Of a DNA stretch of 64,000 nucleotides, positions 34,361 through 42,178 are shown in pieces; within the stretch, counting starts at the first letter, position 1, and every line of letters starts with the position of its first letter. The notes under the pieces were generated by a model, which worked only from the letters and a program-made list of their open reading frames with translations, had not been told where the DNA came from and did no database searches. This DNA is from Mycolicibacterium sp. CR10 (GTDB lineage: Bacteria; Actinomycetota; Actinomycetes; Mycobacteriales; Mycobacteriaceae): NCBI RefSeq assembly GCF_005222675.1, contig NZ_STGE01000068.1:248001-312000 (forward strand), read 5' to 3'. The position numbers and the translations under genes are program-made.

Positions 34361-35512
34361 TCACCGTCTCGCCGTGAGTATGTCGCGGATGGCGTTTGCG
34401 AAGCGCCGGCCGATGAGCTGGTGAGCCTGTGGGCTCGGATGCAGGTTGTCGGGGAGTGGGAACTCGGTGAAGTCGGCCGGGCCGTAGAGCGTCAGTCCGT
34501 CGAGGTAATGGATGTTCGGGTCGCTGGCTGACCGTTGCTTGACGATGGCCGCGAGTTCCTGGCGGATGACGCTGAGGGTGAGCTTGCCGGCCGCGGTCTC
34601 CGCGGGATCGCCGGTGGCAACGAACGCCATTGTGCCGCTGCTGAAGTCGGGAGCCAGCGGTCCCGGCGTGTGTTCGTGGATCGGGCAGTACACGGCGGAG
34701 ACGACGACGATCGGGGTTGCTGGGTGTCCGTCACGGATGGTGTCAAGAAAGCCGTGTACCGCCGGACCGAACGCGCGCAGCCGCATCAGGTCGGCGTTGA
34801 CGACATTGATGCCGATCTTGACGCTGATCAGATCGGCCGGAATGTCGCGCATCGTGCGTGCGGTGAAGGGATCTAGCAGGGCCGACCCGCCCATCCCGAG
34901 GTTGATCAGTTCGACGCCTGCGTCGGCAGCGGCCAGGGCGGGCCACGTACCGGTGGGGTGCAGCGCGTTGGAGCCGTGGCTGATCGAGCTGCCGTGATGC
35001 AGCCAGATGGGCCGAGCGATCGGGCAGGCTTCCATCGGATGGTCGCTGCGGAGGGCGATCAGTTCGGTGGTCTCATTGTGGGGCAGCCAGATCTCGACGG
35101 TCTTCGGTCGGTCGGGGAGGTGGGCGAAGCGGATCGTCGCGGGCGCGCCGGGCAGGAGTTCCTCTGTGCCGGTTGCCGCGTCCTTCATCAGGATGTTGCC
35201 ACCGCTGAGGCTGTGCTGCGCCGTTACCTGGCCGTCGATCAGCAGGTCGTATAGACCGTCGGGACGCATCGGCACGCCCCGATAGGCAGGACGGGTGCGC
35301 AGGGCATCGAGTTCGATCACCGTGGAGCGGGTCCGAAACACCAATCGGCAACCGGCGGGTTGAGATTCGGCCATCGCGAGCTGAGGGTCGGCGCATTGCG
35401 CTCTGGCCCAGCCGGGCAACCGATGCGGAAGTAGTCCGCGCGCCGTAGGTTCGAGTTCCTGAGCGCCGCGCAAAAGTTCCATCGTGATCGGGGTGGTGAT
35501 GGCGGCCAACAT
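34361..35512 (-). CDS. SGNH/GDSL-type esterase
   Basis: 383 residues. An N-terminal beta-sandwich-like part (about 1-165) precedes the SGNH hydrolase. Nucleophile block HHGSSISHGSNALHPTGTWP, oxyanion Gly in NLGMGGSALLDP, KIGINVVNAD, and the catalytic Asp/His in LPDNLHPSPQAHQLIG. It probably deacetylates a sugar or lipid; substrate unknown. ATG 35512 has AAGGGAG at 9-10 nt. Confidence 0.88.
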   Translation of the reverse strand: MLAAITTPITMELLRGAQELEPTARGLLPHRLPGWARAQCADPQLAMAESQPAGCRLVFRTRSTVIELDALRTRPAYRGVPMRPDGLYDLLIDGQVTAQHSLSGGNILMKDAATGTEELLPGAPATIRFAHLPDRPKTVEIWLPHNETTELIALRSDHPMEACPIARPIWLHHGSSISHGSNALHPTGTWPALAAADAGVELINLGMGGSALLDPFTARTMRDIPADLISVKIGINVVNADLMRLRAFGPAVHGFLDTIRDGHPATPIVVVSAVYCPIHEHTPGPLAPDFSSGTMAFVATGDPAETAAGKLTLSVIRQELAAIVKQRSASDPNIHYLDGLTLYGPADFTEFPLPDNLHPSPQAHQLIGRRFANAIRDILTARR

Positions 35513-35527
35513 GGTGAAATGCTCCCT

Positions 35528-35638
35528 TCAGTCGTTCAGTGACAAGATGCGCCGAACGGTTTCGGAGAACAGCGCAGTGCGGTCAGCGGACGTCGCAACT
35601 CGGGTGAGACGTGTGAACGCGTTCCACCATGTCGGGTA
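35528..35638 (-). pseudogene. Remnant of an amidohydrolase C-terminus
   Basis: The last 36 codons of a minus-strand frame ending at 35528 read like the tail of an amidohydrolase-2 enzyme (WWNAFTRL, SADRTALFSETVRRILSLND). Upstream of this, the open frame has no recognisable homology. It therefore looks like the leftover 3' end of a deleted gene just upstream of the SGNH hydrolase. The rest of the 378-bp gap (35513-35890) shows nothing else. Identification is by eye and tentative. Confidence 0.4.
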
Positions 35639-35890
35639 ACAGGTGTCCCTGATATTCGACGGGGAAGTGGCTTTCGCACATGGACCGCTTCGCACCCAAA
35701 ACCTCGATACAAACTCTGTCAAGGATGCCACCGACGTTACCCACGCCGTCTGGGTCATCGGGAAATGGCTTATGCTGCTTGCCCAGTGGGCGAAGTGTTC
35801 ATCGCGACAGCCGGTCCTAGGATGTCCTCGTGGGGCGCTGAACCGACCAACTGCTATGGCCCCTTGGCCTCGGCGTAATGGGAGATTGTG

Positions 35891-36376
35891 ATGGGCTCAT
35901 TCGACGTGCCGCTTGACGAGGAACGCACCCAACTCGATGCGTTCGTCGAGGAGTACCGGAGCGCCATCGAGCTCACCCTTGGCGGCCTCACCGAAGAGCA
36001 GGCCCGCCGCCGGCTCGTCCCGTCGGCAACGACGCTGCTCGGGTTGCTCAAGCACGTCACGTGGATGCAGCGGGTGTGGTTTGAGGAGTGTGTCGGCGGC
36101 GCTTCCCGCCGGGAGCTCGGCATCGTAGAGGGCGTCGACGAGTCCTTCCGGCTCGACGAGGACGACACGGTGGCCTCCGTCCTGTCGGCCCACCGTGATG
36201 CCTGTGCAAGGGCTCGGGCGGCGGTTGTCGACCTGCCGTTGGACGCGATCGTTACCGGCCATCGGGCCGGGCCGCGCACCTTACGTTGGGTCACGTTGCA
36301 GGTCCTGCGCGAGCTGGCCCAGCACTGCGGGCACGCGGACATCCTCCGCGAACAGGTTCTCGACGGTCGCATGTGA
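35891..36376 (+). CDS. DinB/DUF664 family protein
   Basis: 161 residues of the DinB four-helix fold: LDAFVEEYRSAIELTLGGLTEEQARRRLVPSATTLLGLLKHVTWMQRVWFEE, and LRWVTLQVLRELAQHCGHADILREQVLDGRM. The metal-site histidines (LKHVTW, QHCGHAD) are present. Mycobacterial relatives include mycothiol-dependent transferases, but the substrate here is unknown. ATG 35891 follows GGGAGA; GTG 35888 is possible. Confidence 0.9.
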   Translation: MGSFDVPLDEERTQLDAFVEEYRSAIELTLGGLTEEQARRRLVPSATTLLGLLKHVTWMQRVWFEECVGGASRRELGIVEGVDESFRLDEDDTVASVLSAHRDACARARAAVVDLPLDAIVTGHRAGPRTLRWVTLQVLRELAQHCGHADILREQVLDGRM

Positions 36377-36532
36377 GCGGCGCTCCAAACGATTCACAGC
36401 GCTCGATGTCTACCTTTGTCCACATTGGCTCCATGCCAGCAACAGACACCACGACTGTGTGAGTCCACCGATCCCTGGACGGCAGGTATTCGTACGCGGG
36501 CTGAACACATTGGCTTGATTCTGAAGGGGAGG

Positions 36533-36634
36533 TCAAGCGCTCAGCGATCCCTCATCCAGGTCGATGCCGATTACCTGGGCGACGCGGAACATGTCAGCGT
36601 CCCAGGCGAGCAGTGCGAGAGCGCGAAGCGTTAA
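36533..36634 (-). pseudogene. Possible tail of a PIN-domain toxin
   Basis: Between stops the minus strand reads LTLRALALLAWDADMFRVAQVIGIDLDEGSLSA, with no good start codon. The WDADMFRVAQVIGI stretch resembles the last strand and helix of VapC-type PIN nucleases. No antitoxin or remaining domain is present in the 324-bp gap 36377-36700. Interpreted as a decayed toxin end, low confidence; otherwise the gap holds nothing recognisable. Confidence 0.3.
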
Positions 36635-36700
36635 CTAACAATAGAAGTCATAAGCCTTGTCTATCCGATAGGCCCGCGAAGCGCCCGAGGTCGAACGCCG

Positions 36701-37510
36701 TCACCCGTTGTCCCGCCACGTGAGCACCTGCTTGAGAGACGTGACGTCGTAACCGTCTTCGGCGGTGAGTTCGATCTGGAACAACGTCACTCCCGCCTCG
36801 AGGAAGGCATCGGCGCTGTCAGCGTTCTGCCACAACGTCGAGCGTTCGATATCGGCACCGTTGCGGCCGCACGTCGCTGCCAGCTCATCAACGCGGTCGC
36901 TGGACCTGCGGAACGCGTCGAGGTCGGTGAACGCGTGCCAGATGTCGGCGTGCCTGGCAACGGCGGGCAGCGAGCGCTTGGGCCCCGTGCCGCCGATGAG
37001 GATCGGTAGCTTACGCACGGGCGGCGGAATCAGTGCAGCGAGCCGGTTCTCGATGCGGATCAAACTGTCGTCGAACAGATCGAAGCGGGAACCGAAGGTG
37101 CCGAAGTCGTAACCGTATGTGGTGTAGTCCTTTTCGTACCACCCCGCGCCGAGACCGAGAATGAGCCGGCCGCCGCTGATGTGGTCGACGGTGCGCGCCA
37201 TGTCAGCGAGCAGGTCCGCATTGCGGTAACCGACGCCGGTGACGAGGAGCCCTATCTCGGCGTGTGAGGTGATCTCGCCCCACGATGCGAGCGCGGTCCA
37301 ACCCTCGAAGTTGGCGACGTCAGGCTGCTCATCGGACAGGATGGGCTTGCCGTCGACGATGGCCTCCATCGCCGGGCGGTGGAAGTGGTCGTAGCCGAAA
37401 ATCACGTCGGCGCCGAGGTCGTCGGCGGCCAGGACGGCGTCGCGCCATGTGCGGTAATCGGGCGTGCCGCCGGGCTGGATCTGCACGGCGACGCGGATGG
37501 GACGGGTCAT
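36701..37510 (-). CDS. LLM-class F420-dependent oxidoreductase
   Basis: 269 residues: RVAVQIQPGGTPDYRTWRDAVLAADDLGADVIFGYDHFHRP, LVTGVGYRNADLLADMARTVDHISGGRLILGLGAGWYEKDYTTYGYDFG and PILIGGTGPKRSLPAVARHADIWHAF. These are hallmarks of mycobacterial F420 luciferase-like reductases. Substrate unknown. ATG 37510 (MTRPIRVAV) has AGGAG at about 6 nt, settling the start. Confidence 0.92.
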   Translation of the reverse strand: MTRPIRVAVQIQPGGTPDYRTWRDAVLAADDLGADVIFGYDHFHRPAMEAIVDGKPILSDEQPDVANFEGWTALASWGEITSHAEIGLLVTGVGYRNADLLADMARTVDHISGGRLILGLGAGWYEKDYTTYGYDFGTFGSRFDLFDDSLIRIENRLAALIPPPVRKLPILIGGTGPKRSLPAVARHADIWHAFTDLDAFRRSSDRVDELAATCGRNGADIERSTLWQNADSADAFLEAGVTLFQIELTAEDGYDVTSLKQVLTWRDNG

Positions 37511-37664
37511 GGGTGCTCCTGAGTCGGGGAGTGGCGACTCTTGAGCCAAGTTCACGCGCGCGGAGTTTATTCCGGTTGGGACCGACACGTCGTGATGGTC
37601 GGTGTAGGCGTATCCAGACAGCAACGCCTCCGCCCGGCCCCGACACGCGCGAGAACCGGGGTGC

Positions 37665-38516
37665 CTAGTTCATGGGCAGGCGCAAGACGTACCCCGCTTC
37701 GAGGGCGACCCAGAGCGCGCCGTCGGGTGCCACCGCAAGTCCATGGGGCTCGCTGCCTGCGGGAAGGTCGATCATCGTGACCTCGCCATCGGCGTTGACA
37801 CGGGCGAGCTGGTCGGTTTCCCAGAGGCTGACCCAGACCCCATCCGCCTGGTCGGCTACTACTGCGTGAGGCTTGCCCGGCAGATCGAGTTCCTGAATCG
37901 CTTCGTTGAGTGGAATGCGGCCGAGCTTGCTCACGCGAATTTCGGTGAACCACAACGCATCATCGTGTGTCGCAGTGATGCCGACGGGCCCCGCCGTTGG
38001 GGTCGGGGTCTGCCGGATGCTCACTGTTCCTGCCATGTCCAGCCGCCCGATGGCGCTGCTCTGGTTGAGGGTGAACCACATCGCGCCATCGGGACCCGCG
38101 GTGATCATCGACGGGCTGCCGCCGGGGATAGCCACGACGTCTACCTCATCGCCCGCACCGATGCGGCTCACCGTGCCGGACGTCATCGTGGTGAACCACA
38201 GTGCGTCGTCAGGTCCTATGCATAGGCCGAATGGAGCACTACCGTCAGGCAACTCGATCTCGCGCTGGGCACCGTCCACCGCGATGCGCCCGATCCGGTC
38301 ATCACCGTTGCGGGTGAACCACAGGGCGCCGTCAGGCGCGGCGACGATGATCGAGGGCTTGCTCTGCGGGTGCACAGGAAACACGTCGAGTCCGCCGCCC
38401 GGATCGATGCGTGCGATCTCCCCGGAGTTGACAAGCGTCACCCACATTGCGCCGTCCGGTCCCGCCGCAAGCGCGTAGGGTCCACCGGGCACTCGGATAT
38501 CGAGGGCACGGCTCAC
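37665..38516 (-). CDS. Virginiamycin B lyase-like beta-propeller
   Basis: 283 residues built of repeated blades with the signature GPDGAMWVT/APDGALWFTRNGDDRIGRI/GPDDALWFTTMTSGTVSRIG/GPDGAMWFTLNQSSAIGRLD, about seven in all. This matches the Vgb (streptogramin B lyase) fold, where active members linearise the depsipeptide ring. Many environmental homologues are of unproven activity. GTG 38516 (VSRALDIRVPGGPYAL) fits the fold; the upstream frame is poor. Confidence 0.85.
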   Translation of the reverse strand: MSRALDIRVPGGPYALAAGPDGAMWVTLVNSGEIARIDPGGGLDVFPVHPQSKPSIIVAAPDGALWFTRNGDDRIGRIAVDGAQREIELPDGSAPFGLCIGPDDALWFTTMTSGTVSRIGAGDEVDVVAIPGGSPSMITAGPDGAMWFTLNQSSAIGRLDMAGTVSIRQTPTPTAGPVGITATHDDALWFTEIRVSKLGRIPLNEAIQELDLPGKPHAVVADQADGVWVSLWETDQLARVNADGEVTMIDLPAGSEPHGLAVAPDGALWVALEAGYVLRLPMN

Positions 38517-38592
38517 TCCACGACCGTACTTCAGGCCGTCGCCTTCTGACCGAGCGCCATGATTGGGACGCACTGGCTTGGTCTGGCGAGGG

Positions 38593-38604
38593 GAGGTATA
38601 CCTC
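38593..38604. promoter_or_regulatory. 12-bp palindrome upstream of the Vgb-like gene
   Basis: GAGGTATACCTC is self-complementary and lies about 77 bp before the GTG start, in a gap that otherwise (38517-38937) shows no gene. Could be an operator; evidence is symmetry and position only. Confidence 0.3.
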
Positions 38605-38937
38605 GTCGATCTCGAGCGTTGGTTACGGACTACGAAGCCACGTCGAACGTGAACTAGCGAGCAGCGGGCTGATCCACACTTCCTACGCGCGCTGCGATGA
38701 ACTGCGGGTGGTCTCTGTCGAACGATTGTCGGGACACTCCGATCGTCTGTGATTCATCAGACCGAACGGCGGTCCTACTGGTAACCCGCCATATTCGATT
38801 CCGCCGTATTCCTCCGGTATGAATCGCGGGCGCCCGAGGGCTCGGGGGATAGAGGCCCCGCCCGCATCTCATCGTTGCGACACGTATTCCGGCGCATCGC
38901 GTCGAGTGCGGCGTGATTCAGCAGTTTGCTGCGGTGC

Positions 38938-39066
38938 CTACCCGGTCGATCTGGCCGCGGCGATGGCGAACGAGTAGGGGTGCACGCGCAGGCCTTTGTC
39001 GCGGGCAGCCGGACGCTCCAGCCAGAGCGCGACTAGGTACAGATCCGCGACGCGTGAGCGGTACAC
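38938..39066 (-). pseudogene. Unidentified short reading frame, probable gene remnant
   Basis: A 42-codon frame from GTG 39066 to TAG 38938 has strongly coding-like composition (YRSRVADLYLVALWLERP, then AARDKGLRVHPYSFAIAAA). It is too short for the domain it seems to come from and has no ribosome binding site. I do not recognise the family. It ends next to the palindrome and VapB promoter and is best read as the leftover 3' end of a lost gene. Confidence 0.35.
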
Positions 39067-39097
39067 GGTCTCCCTTGCCGGACGAATAGCCGCCAGC

Positions 39098-39115
39098 GGC
39101 CTAGCTAGCTAGGCC
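39098..39115. promoter_or_regulatory. Perfect 18-bp palindrome upstream of vapBC
   Basis: GGCCTAGCTAGCTAGGCC is its own reverse complement. Its centre lies about 46 bp before the vapB ATG, where a VapBC complex could bind. The inner CTAG repeats are rare in high-GC genomes. Confidence 0.5.
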
Positions 39116-39140
39116 CGTCTGACCAACGTCTCACCGGTGA

Positions 39141-39146
39141 TACACT
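39141..39146 (+). promoter_or_regulatory. Putative vapB -10 element
   Basis: TACACT (TAnnnT) ends 6 nt before the ATG at 39153, predicting a leaderless vapBC transcript. Confidence 0.45.
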
Positions 39147-39152
39147 TGCCAC

Positions 39153-39389
39153 ATGGACACGGTGACGGTGCGCGATCTTCGGAACAACGGGGGAGAGGTC
39201 CTGCGTCGTGTCGAGCACGGTGAACGCATCGTCGTTACTCGCGATGGCGCGCCGGTGGCCGAGCTCCGCCCCCTGTCCCGACGCAGCGCCGGCCCGGCCG
39301 AACTCATTCGTCGCCGCAAGAATCTTCCGCAGGTGAACCCAGATTCGCTCCGGCGCGACATCGACAAATTGATCGACCCTTCGCTGTGA
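39153..39389 (+). CDS. vapB: VapB antitoxin (Phd/YefM type)
   Basis: 78 residues. The N-terminal Phd-like DNA-binding part (TVTVRDLRNNGGEVLRRVEHGERIVVTRDGAPVAELRP) dimerises and represses the operon; the C-terminal RRRKNLPQVNPDSLRRDIDKLID would thread into the toxin. Overlaps vapC by 4 bp. ATG 39153 is likely leaderless. Confidence 0.93.
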   Translation: MDTVTVRDLRNNGGEVLRRVEHGERIVVTRDGAPVAELRPLSRRSAGPAELIRRRKNLPQVNPDSLRRDIDKLIDPSL

Positions 39390-39808
39390 CACAAGCGTCG
39401 AGCCAGGGGATGCTGGACACCTCCACGGTGATCCTCCTGGGTCAGATATCCGACCCAACTGAGCTTCCCGACGAATCGGTGATTAGCGCGATAACGCTGG
39501 CCGAGCTTTCCGTGGGTCCACATGTAGCGCTCGACGATGCCGAGCGTAGTGCCCGTCAGCAGCACCTGCAGCAGGCCGAGGCGGACTTTGATGCTCTTCC
39601 GTTCGACGGTGATTGCGCGCGGGCCTTTGGCGCCGTGGCGGCGGCGCTGCGTGCCGCAGGGCGCAAACCGGCGGCGCGAGCGTATGACGCGCTCATCGCT
39701 GCGAGCGCGATCGCGCACGCATTGCCGCTCTACACATGCAACCCAGCCGACTTCGCAGGAATCCCGCGGCTTGAGGTCCGGTCGGTCACCCACCCGCATC
39801 ACAAGTAG
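39386..39808 (+). CDS. vapC: VapC toxin (PIN-domain RNase)
   Basis: 140 residues of the PIN fold. Acidic site residues are Asp in MLDTSTVILLG, Glu in LAELSVG, Asp in PAARAYDALIAASAIAH and the C-terminal NPADF; all appear intact. It would cut a specific tRNA or rRNA when unneutralised. GTG 39386 overlaps the vapB stop (GTGA); ATG 39410 (MLDTSTV) is a possible internal start. Confidence 0.93.
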   Translation: MTQASSQGMLDTSTVILLGQISDPTELPDESVISAITLAELSVGPHVALDDAERSARQQHLQQAEADFDALPFDGDCARAFGAVAAALRAAGRKPAARAYDALIAASAIAHALPLYTCNPADFAGIPRLEVRSVTHPHHK

Positions 39809-39874
39809 GGCGGACGCTACCTGACCGCTGGTGTCGAAAAGCGTTGGACAACAAGACAATATGCCGTTTACTCT

Positions 39875-39902
39875 ACTTGACATAATGTGGCTTATCGGCA
39901 AT
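39875..39902 (-). other. dif: dif chromosome-dimer resolution site (XerC/XerD)
   Basis: On the plus strand the 11-bp arm ACTTGACATAA (39875-39885), the 6-bp core TGTGGC (39886-39891) and the 11-bp arm TTATCGGCAAT (39892-39902) form the classic 11-6-11 Xer layout. Read on the minus strand, the XerD arm TTATGTCAAGT differs from E. coli dif (TTATGTTAAAT) at two positions, and CCGATAA plus ACATTATGTCAAGT agree with the actinobacterial dif consensus as I remember it. XerC and XerD with FtsK resolve chromosome dimers here at cell division, so the replication terminus is in this window. Confidence 0.92.
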
Positions 39903-40162
39903 TTACTGACCTGGGCCACACCCGGCGGACCTGGATGCTGTTGCGGAATGACCCGTCATCCGCATTGGACCGGTCACCGCCGCGCCCTCGGTTGCACGGT
40001 CGGCCTCTCGCGACGGTCGGCACGTATCTCACGACGGCCTGACTCACTGCGCCGGCGACGGGACGGCAGACGGGCTGCAGCGACAAGGACCTTGATGAAA
40101 GGTTGCGGGCCGGGCCATGGTCGACGGCGACCCCTCACCGCTTCCCCGCCGACCGTCAACAT

Positions 40163-40176
40163 TACGTCACAGTGAC
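40163..40176. repeat. Palindromic repeat, copy 1 (TACGTCACAGTGAC)
   Basis: The core GTCAC-A-GTGAC is symmetric around one base. Copy 2 shares 14 identical bases. It lies 261 bp right of dif. Confidence 0.6.
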
Positions 40177-40391
40177 AAATTGACCTGGCCTAGCAGGACA
40201 CCGGAATCTGTTGTTGCACAGACTTTCCCGGTCGTTGCACCCGGCGGTCAAGCTAGACGCTGGCTTGGCTTGGGTTGGCCTCACGCCAATGACGGTGGAC
40301 GACCCGGTGAGTGCTCGCGATCGTCTGTCGACCACCTCCCCGAGACGGGCCGAGGGCTGGCCCTCGCTCCGAATCGGCCGACGTGACTCAA

Positions 40392-40405
40392 TACGTCACA
40401 GTGAC
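40392..40405. repeat. Palindromic repeat, copy 2 (TACGTCACAGTGAC)
   Basis: Same 14 bases as copy 1, 229 bp further on; here the symmetry extends to CGTCAC-A-GTGACG. Same orientation as copy 1. Function unknown. Confidence 0.6.
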
Positions 40406-40577
40406 GAATCTGGCCCGGTAAACGAGGCGTGGAACCTATTGGCAGACAACCTCTCTCGACCGTTTGGCTGAGCTTTCGCTGACGTGGCCGAGCGTTGCGT
40501 CTGATGACGGATTTGGCGTGACCCAGGGGCACGCCACCGCTTTGGCGCTTGGCTGCGCAATCGTCCAGGAAGGCCGT

Positions 40578-40611
40578 CCACTGCTGCGGCTCCGCTGAGC
40601 GGCAGCAGTGG
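40578..40611 (-). terminator. Hairpin terminator of the decarboxylase gene
   Basis: Arms CCACTGCTGC (40578-40587) and GCAGCAGTGG (40602-40611) are exact inverted copies; inside, GCTC pairs with GAGC around a CGCT loop. It starts 2 bp after the decarboxylase stop codon. Confidence 0.75.
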
Positions 40612-40613
40612 CC

Positions 40614-42029
40614 TTACTCCTGTTGAGCCTTTCTCGCCGCCGCCAGCGATTGCCGCAGCGCTTCAGCGAGGCGGTCGACGTCGTTATCCGCTGTCGTCCA
40701 GTTGGAGAAAGACACGCGTATCGCCGCTCGACCGTGCCATTCGGTTCCCGCGACCCACGCCTCTCCGCTGCGTCGCACGAGTTCTGCTACAAGCCAAGTG
40801 CGCTCGTCGCTGTCGTCAGCACGGATCAGGACCTGGTTGAGCACGACGTCGTTGCACACCACAAAGCCGTGCGTGCCCTGGATCATCTGGGCCAGACGGT
40901 CGGCATGGTCGCAGCAGCGTTCGATCAGTTGTCGCAGCCCCTGCCTGCCTAGCGAGGCGAGCGCTGCGTAGACGGGTACCGCCCGTGCACGCCGGGACAT
41001 CTCGGGCACCAGGACACCGGGTTCGCGCTCGCTACTGGTGGGCAGATAACTGGTGTTGGCGCCCAGGGCCGAGCGGGCAGCTTGGGGATCGGCAACGATG
41101 GCCAGGCCGCAGTCGTAGGGAACGTTGAGCCACTTGTGCGCATCGGTCGACCATGAATCGGCCAGCTCGACACCTTGAACCAGTGCCGACAGTCGCGGTG
41201 ATGCGCAAGCCCACAGTCCGAACGCGCCGTCAACGTGAACCCATCCGCCGTGCTCGTGGGTTGCCGCGACGATCTCTGACATCGGATCGCACGCTCCGGA
41301 GTTCACGTTGCCGACTTGTGCGCACACGATGGCGGGGTCGGAGTCAGCGGCGAGCGCGTCGGCGAGCGCGTCCGCTCTCATGGCTCCTTGTGCGTCGACT
41401 GCCACGCGCTCGACGCGGCGCGCTCCCAAACCGATCATCTGCAACGCCTGCAGTACCGAGGGATGGACCTCGTCGCCCACCAGCACGCGAACACGGGGTG
41501 CCTGCGCGAGCCCATCGGCCTCGACGTCCCAACCTCGCCGCGCTAGCAGCACGTGCCGTGCGGAAAGCAACCCGACGACGTTTCCCGCCGTGGCGCCGGT
41601 CACGAAACCCACGGATGCGGCCGTGGGCAGCCCGAGAGCGTCAAGAACCCAGCGCTCGGCGACGGCATCGATTGCAGCACCCGCCGGCGACGACATCCGG
41701 CTGTACGCCGTCTGATCCCAGGTCGATACCAGCCAGTCGGCAGCCAACGCCGCGGGTAGCGTTCCCCCGACGACGAGGCCGAAGTAGCGGGGGCCGGCGC
41801 ACGCAATCGTTGCCGGACCGAGAGTGGCGGCTAACTGCTCGACCACCGACACCGCATTCGTGCCTTGGTCGGGGAGCGGCCCGCTCAGGGCATCGACTAC
41901 TTCGTCGTAGCTGGTACTCGCATCGATCGGCCGGTATGGGAGACCCGCCAGGTATTCGGTCGCCAGCTCCATCGCCCTTGGCAGAGCCGCGTACAGGTCG
42001 GATCGAATCGGGGCAGAATTCTGATCCAT
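40614..42029 (-). CDS. PLP-dependent group II decarboxylase
   Basis: 471 residues of the glutamate/aromatic amino-acid decarboxylase fold. The PLP lysine is in STDAHKWLNVPYDCG; other marks are FVTGATAGNVVGLLSARHVLL, NSGACDPMSEIVAATHEHGGWVHVDGAFGLWA and the C-terminal RVSFSNWTTADNDVDRLAEAL. The substrate amino acid cannot be read from sequence. ATG 42029 (MDQNSAPIRSDL) is chosen because the frame beyond it runs through the repeat array. It has its own terminator and no operon partner. Confidence 0.92.
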   Translation of the reverse strand: MDQNSAPIRSDLYAALPRAMELATEYLAGLPYRPIDASTSYDEVVDALSGPLPDQGTNAVSVVEQLAATLGPATIACAGPRYFGLVVGGTLPAALAADWLVSTWDQTAYSRMSSPAGAAIDAVAERWVLDALGLPTAASVGFVTGATAGNVVGLLSARHVLLARRGWDVEADGLAQAPRVRVLVGDEVHPSVLQALQMIGLGARRVERVAVDAQGAMRADALADALAADSDPAIVCAQVGNVNSGACDPMSEIVAATHEHGGWVHVDGAFGLWACASPRLSALVQGVELADSWSTDAHKWLNVPYDCGLAIVADPQAARSALGANTSYLPTSSEREPGVLVPEMSRRARAVPVYAALASLGRQGLRQLIERCCDHADRLAQMIQGTHGFVVCNDVVLNQVLIRADDSDERTWLVAELVRRSGEAWVAGTEWHGRAAIRVSFSNWTTADNDVDRLAEALRQSLAAARKAQQE

Positions 42030-42049
42030 TGAAACTATCCTTTGTCCGG

Positions 42050-42069
42050 CACTATCGTGTCGTTCTGAA
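42050..42069 (+). repeat. Regulatory repeat A
   Basis: CACTATC-GTGTC-GTTCTGAAT; first of four copies of CACTCTC-N5-GTTCTGGA. It ends 20 bp before the decarboxylase ATG side of the promoter region. Confidence 0.6.
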
Positions 42070-42079
42070 TTTTGTCCGA

Positions 42080-42100
42080 CACTCTCGGTTGGTTCTGGAC
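42080..42100 (+). repeat. Regulatory repeat B
   Basis: CACTCTC-GGTTG-GTTCTGGAC, exactly 30 bp from copy A. The preceding TTTGTCCG is also shared by A and B. Confidence 0.65.
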
Positions 42101-42116
42101 AAACAGCCACGATTCC

Positions 42117-42137
42117 GTCCAGAACTATTTGAGAGTG
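42117..42137 (-). repeat. Regulatory repeat C (inverted)
   Basis: On the minus strand CACTCTC-AAATA-GTTCTGGAC: all 16 constant bases equal copy B, only the N5 differs. Confidence 0.65.
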
Positions 42138-42157
42138 CCCAAATAAGCGCACTCCCC

Positions 42158-42178
42158 CCCTCTCAATTAGTTCCGGAT
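42158..42178 (+). repeat. Regulatory repeat D
   Basis: CCCTCTC-AATTA-GTTCCGGAT, the most diverged copy but with the same 5-bp spacer. The rest of the 399-bp gap 42030-42428 shows no gene. Confidence 0.5.

Larger units (their letters stand above)
39903..40577. other. Gene-poor stretch next to dif
   Basis: About 675 bp without a credible gene on either strand; frames present lack domain homology and normal codon use. It contains two copies of a GTCACAGTGAC palindrome (annotated separately). No transposon ends or tRNA were seen. Confidence 0.6.

Noticed and set aside
40163..40405. matS (MatP) sites
   Set aside because: matS is GTGAC-N3-GTCAC; here the half-sites are in the opposite order (GTCAC-N-GTGAC).
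39809..40613. Prophage or insertion-sequence attachment region
   Set aside because: dif-like sites can host integrative phages, but no integrase, transposase or flanking duplication was found.
42041..42178. CRISPR array
   Set aside because: Only four copies, mixed orientation, unequal spacing, and units with an internal variable spacer; no cas genes.
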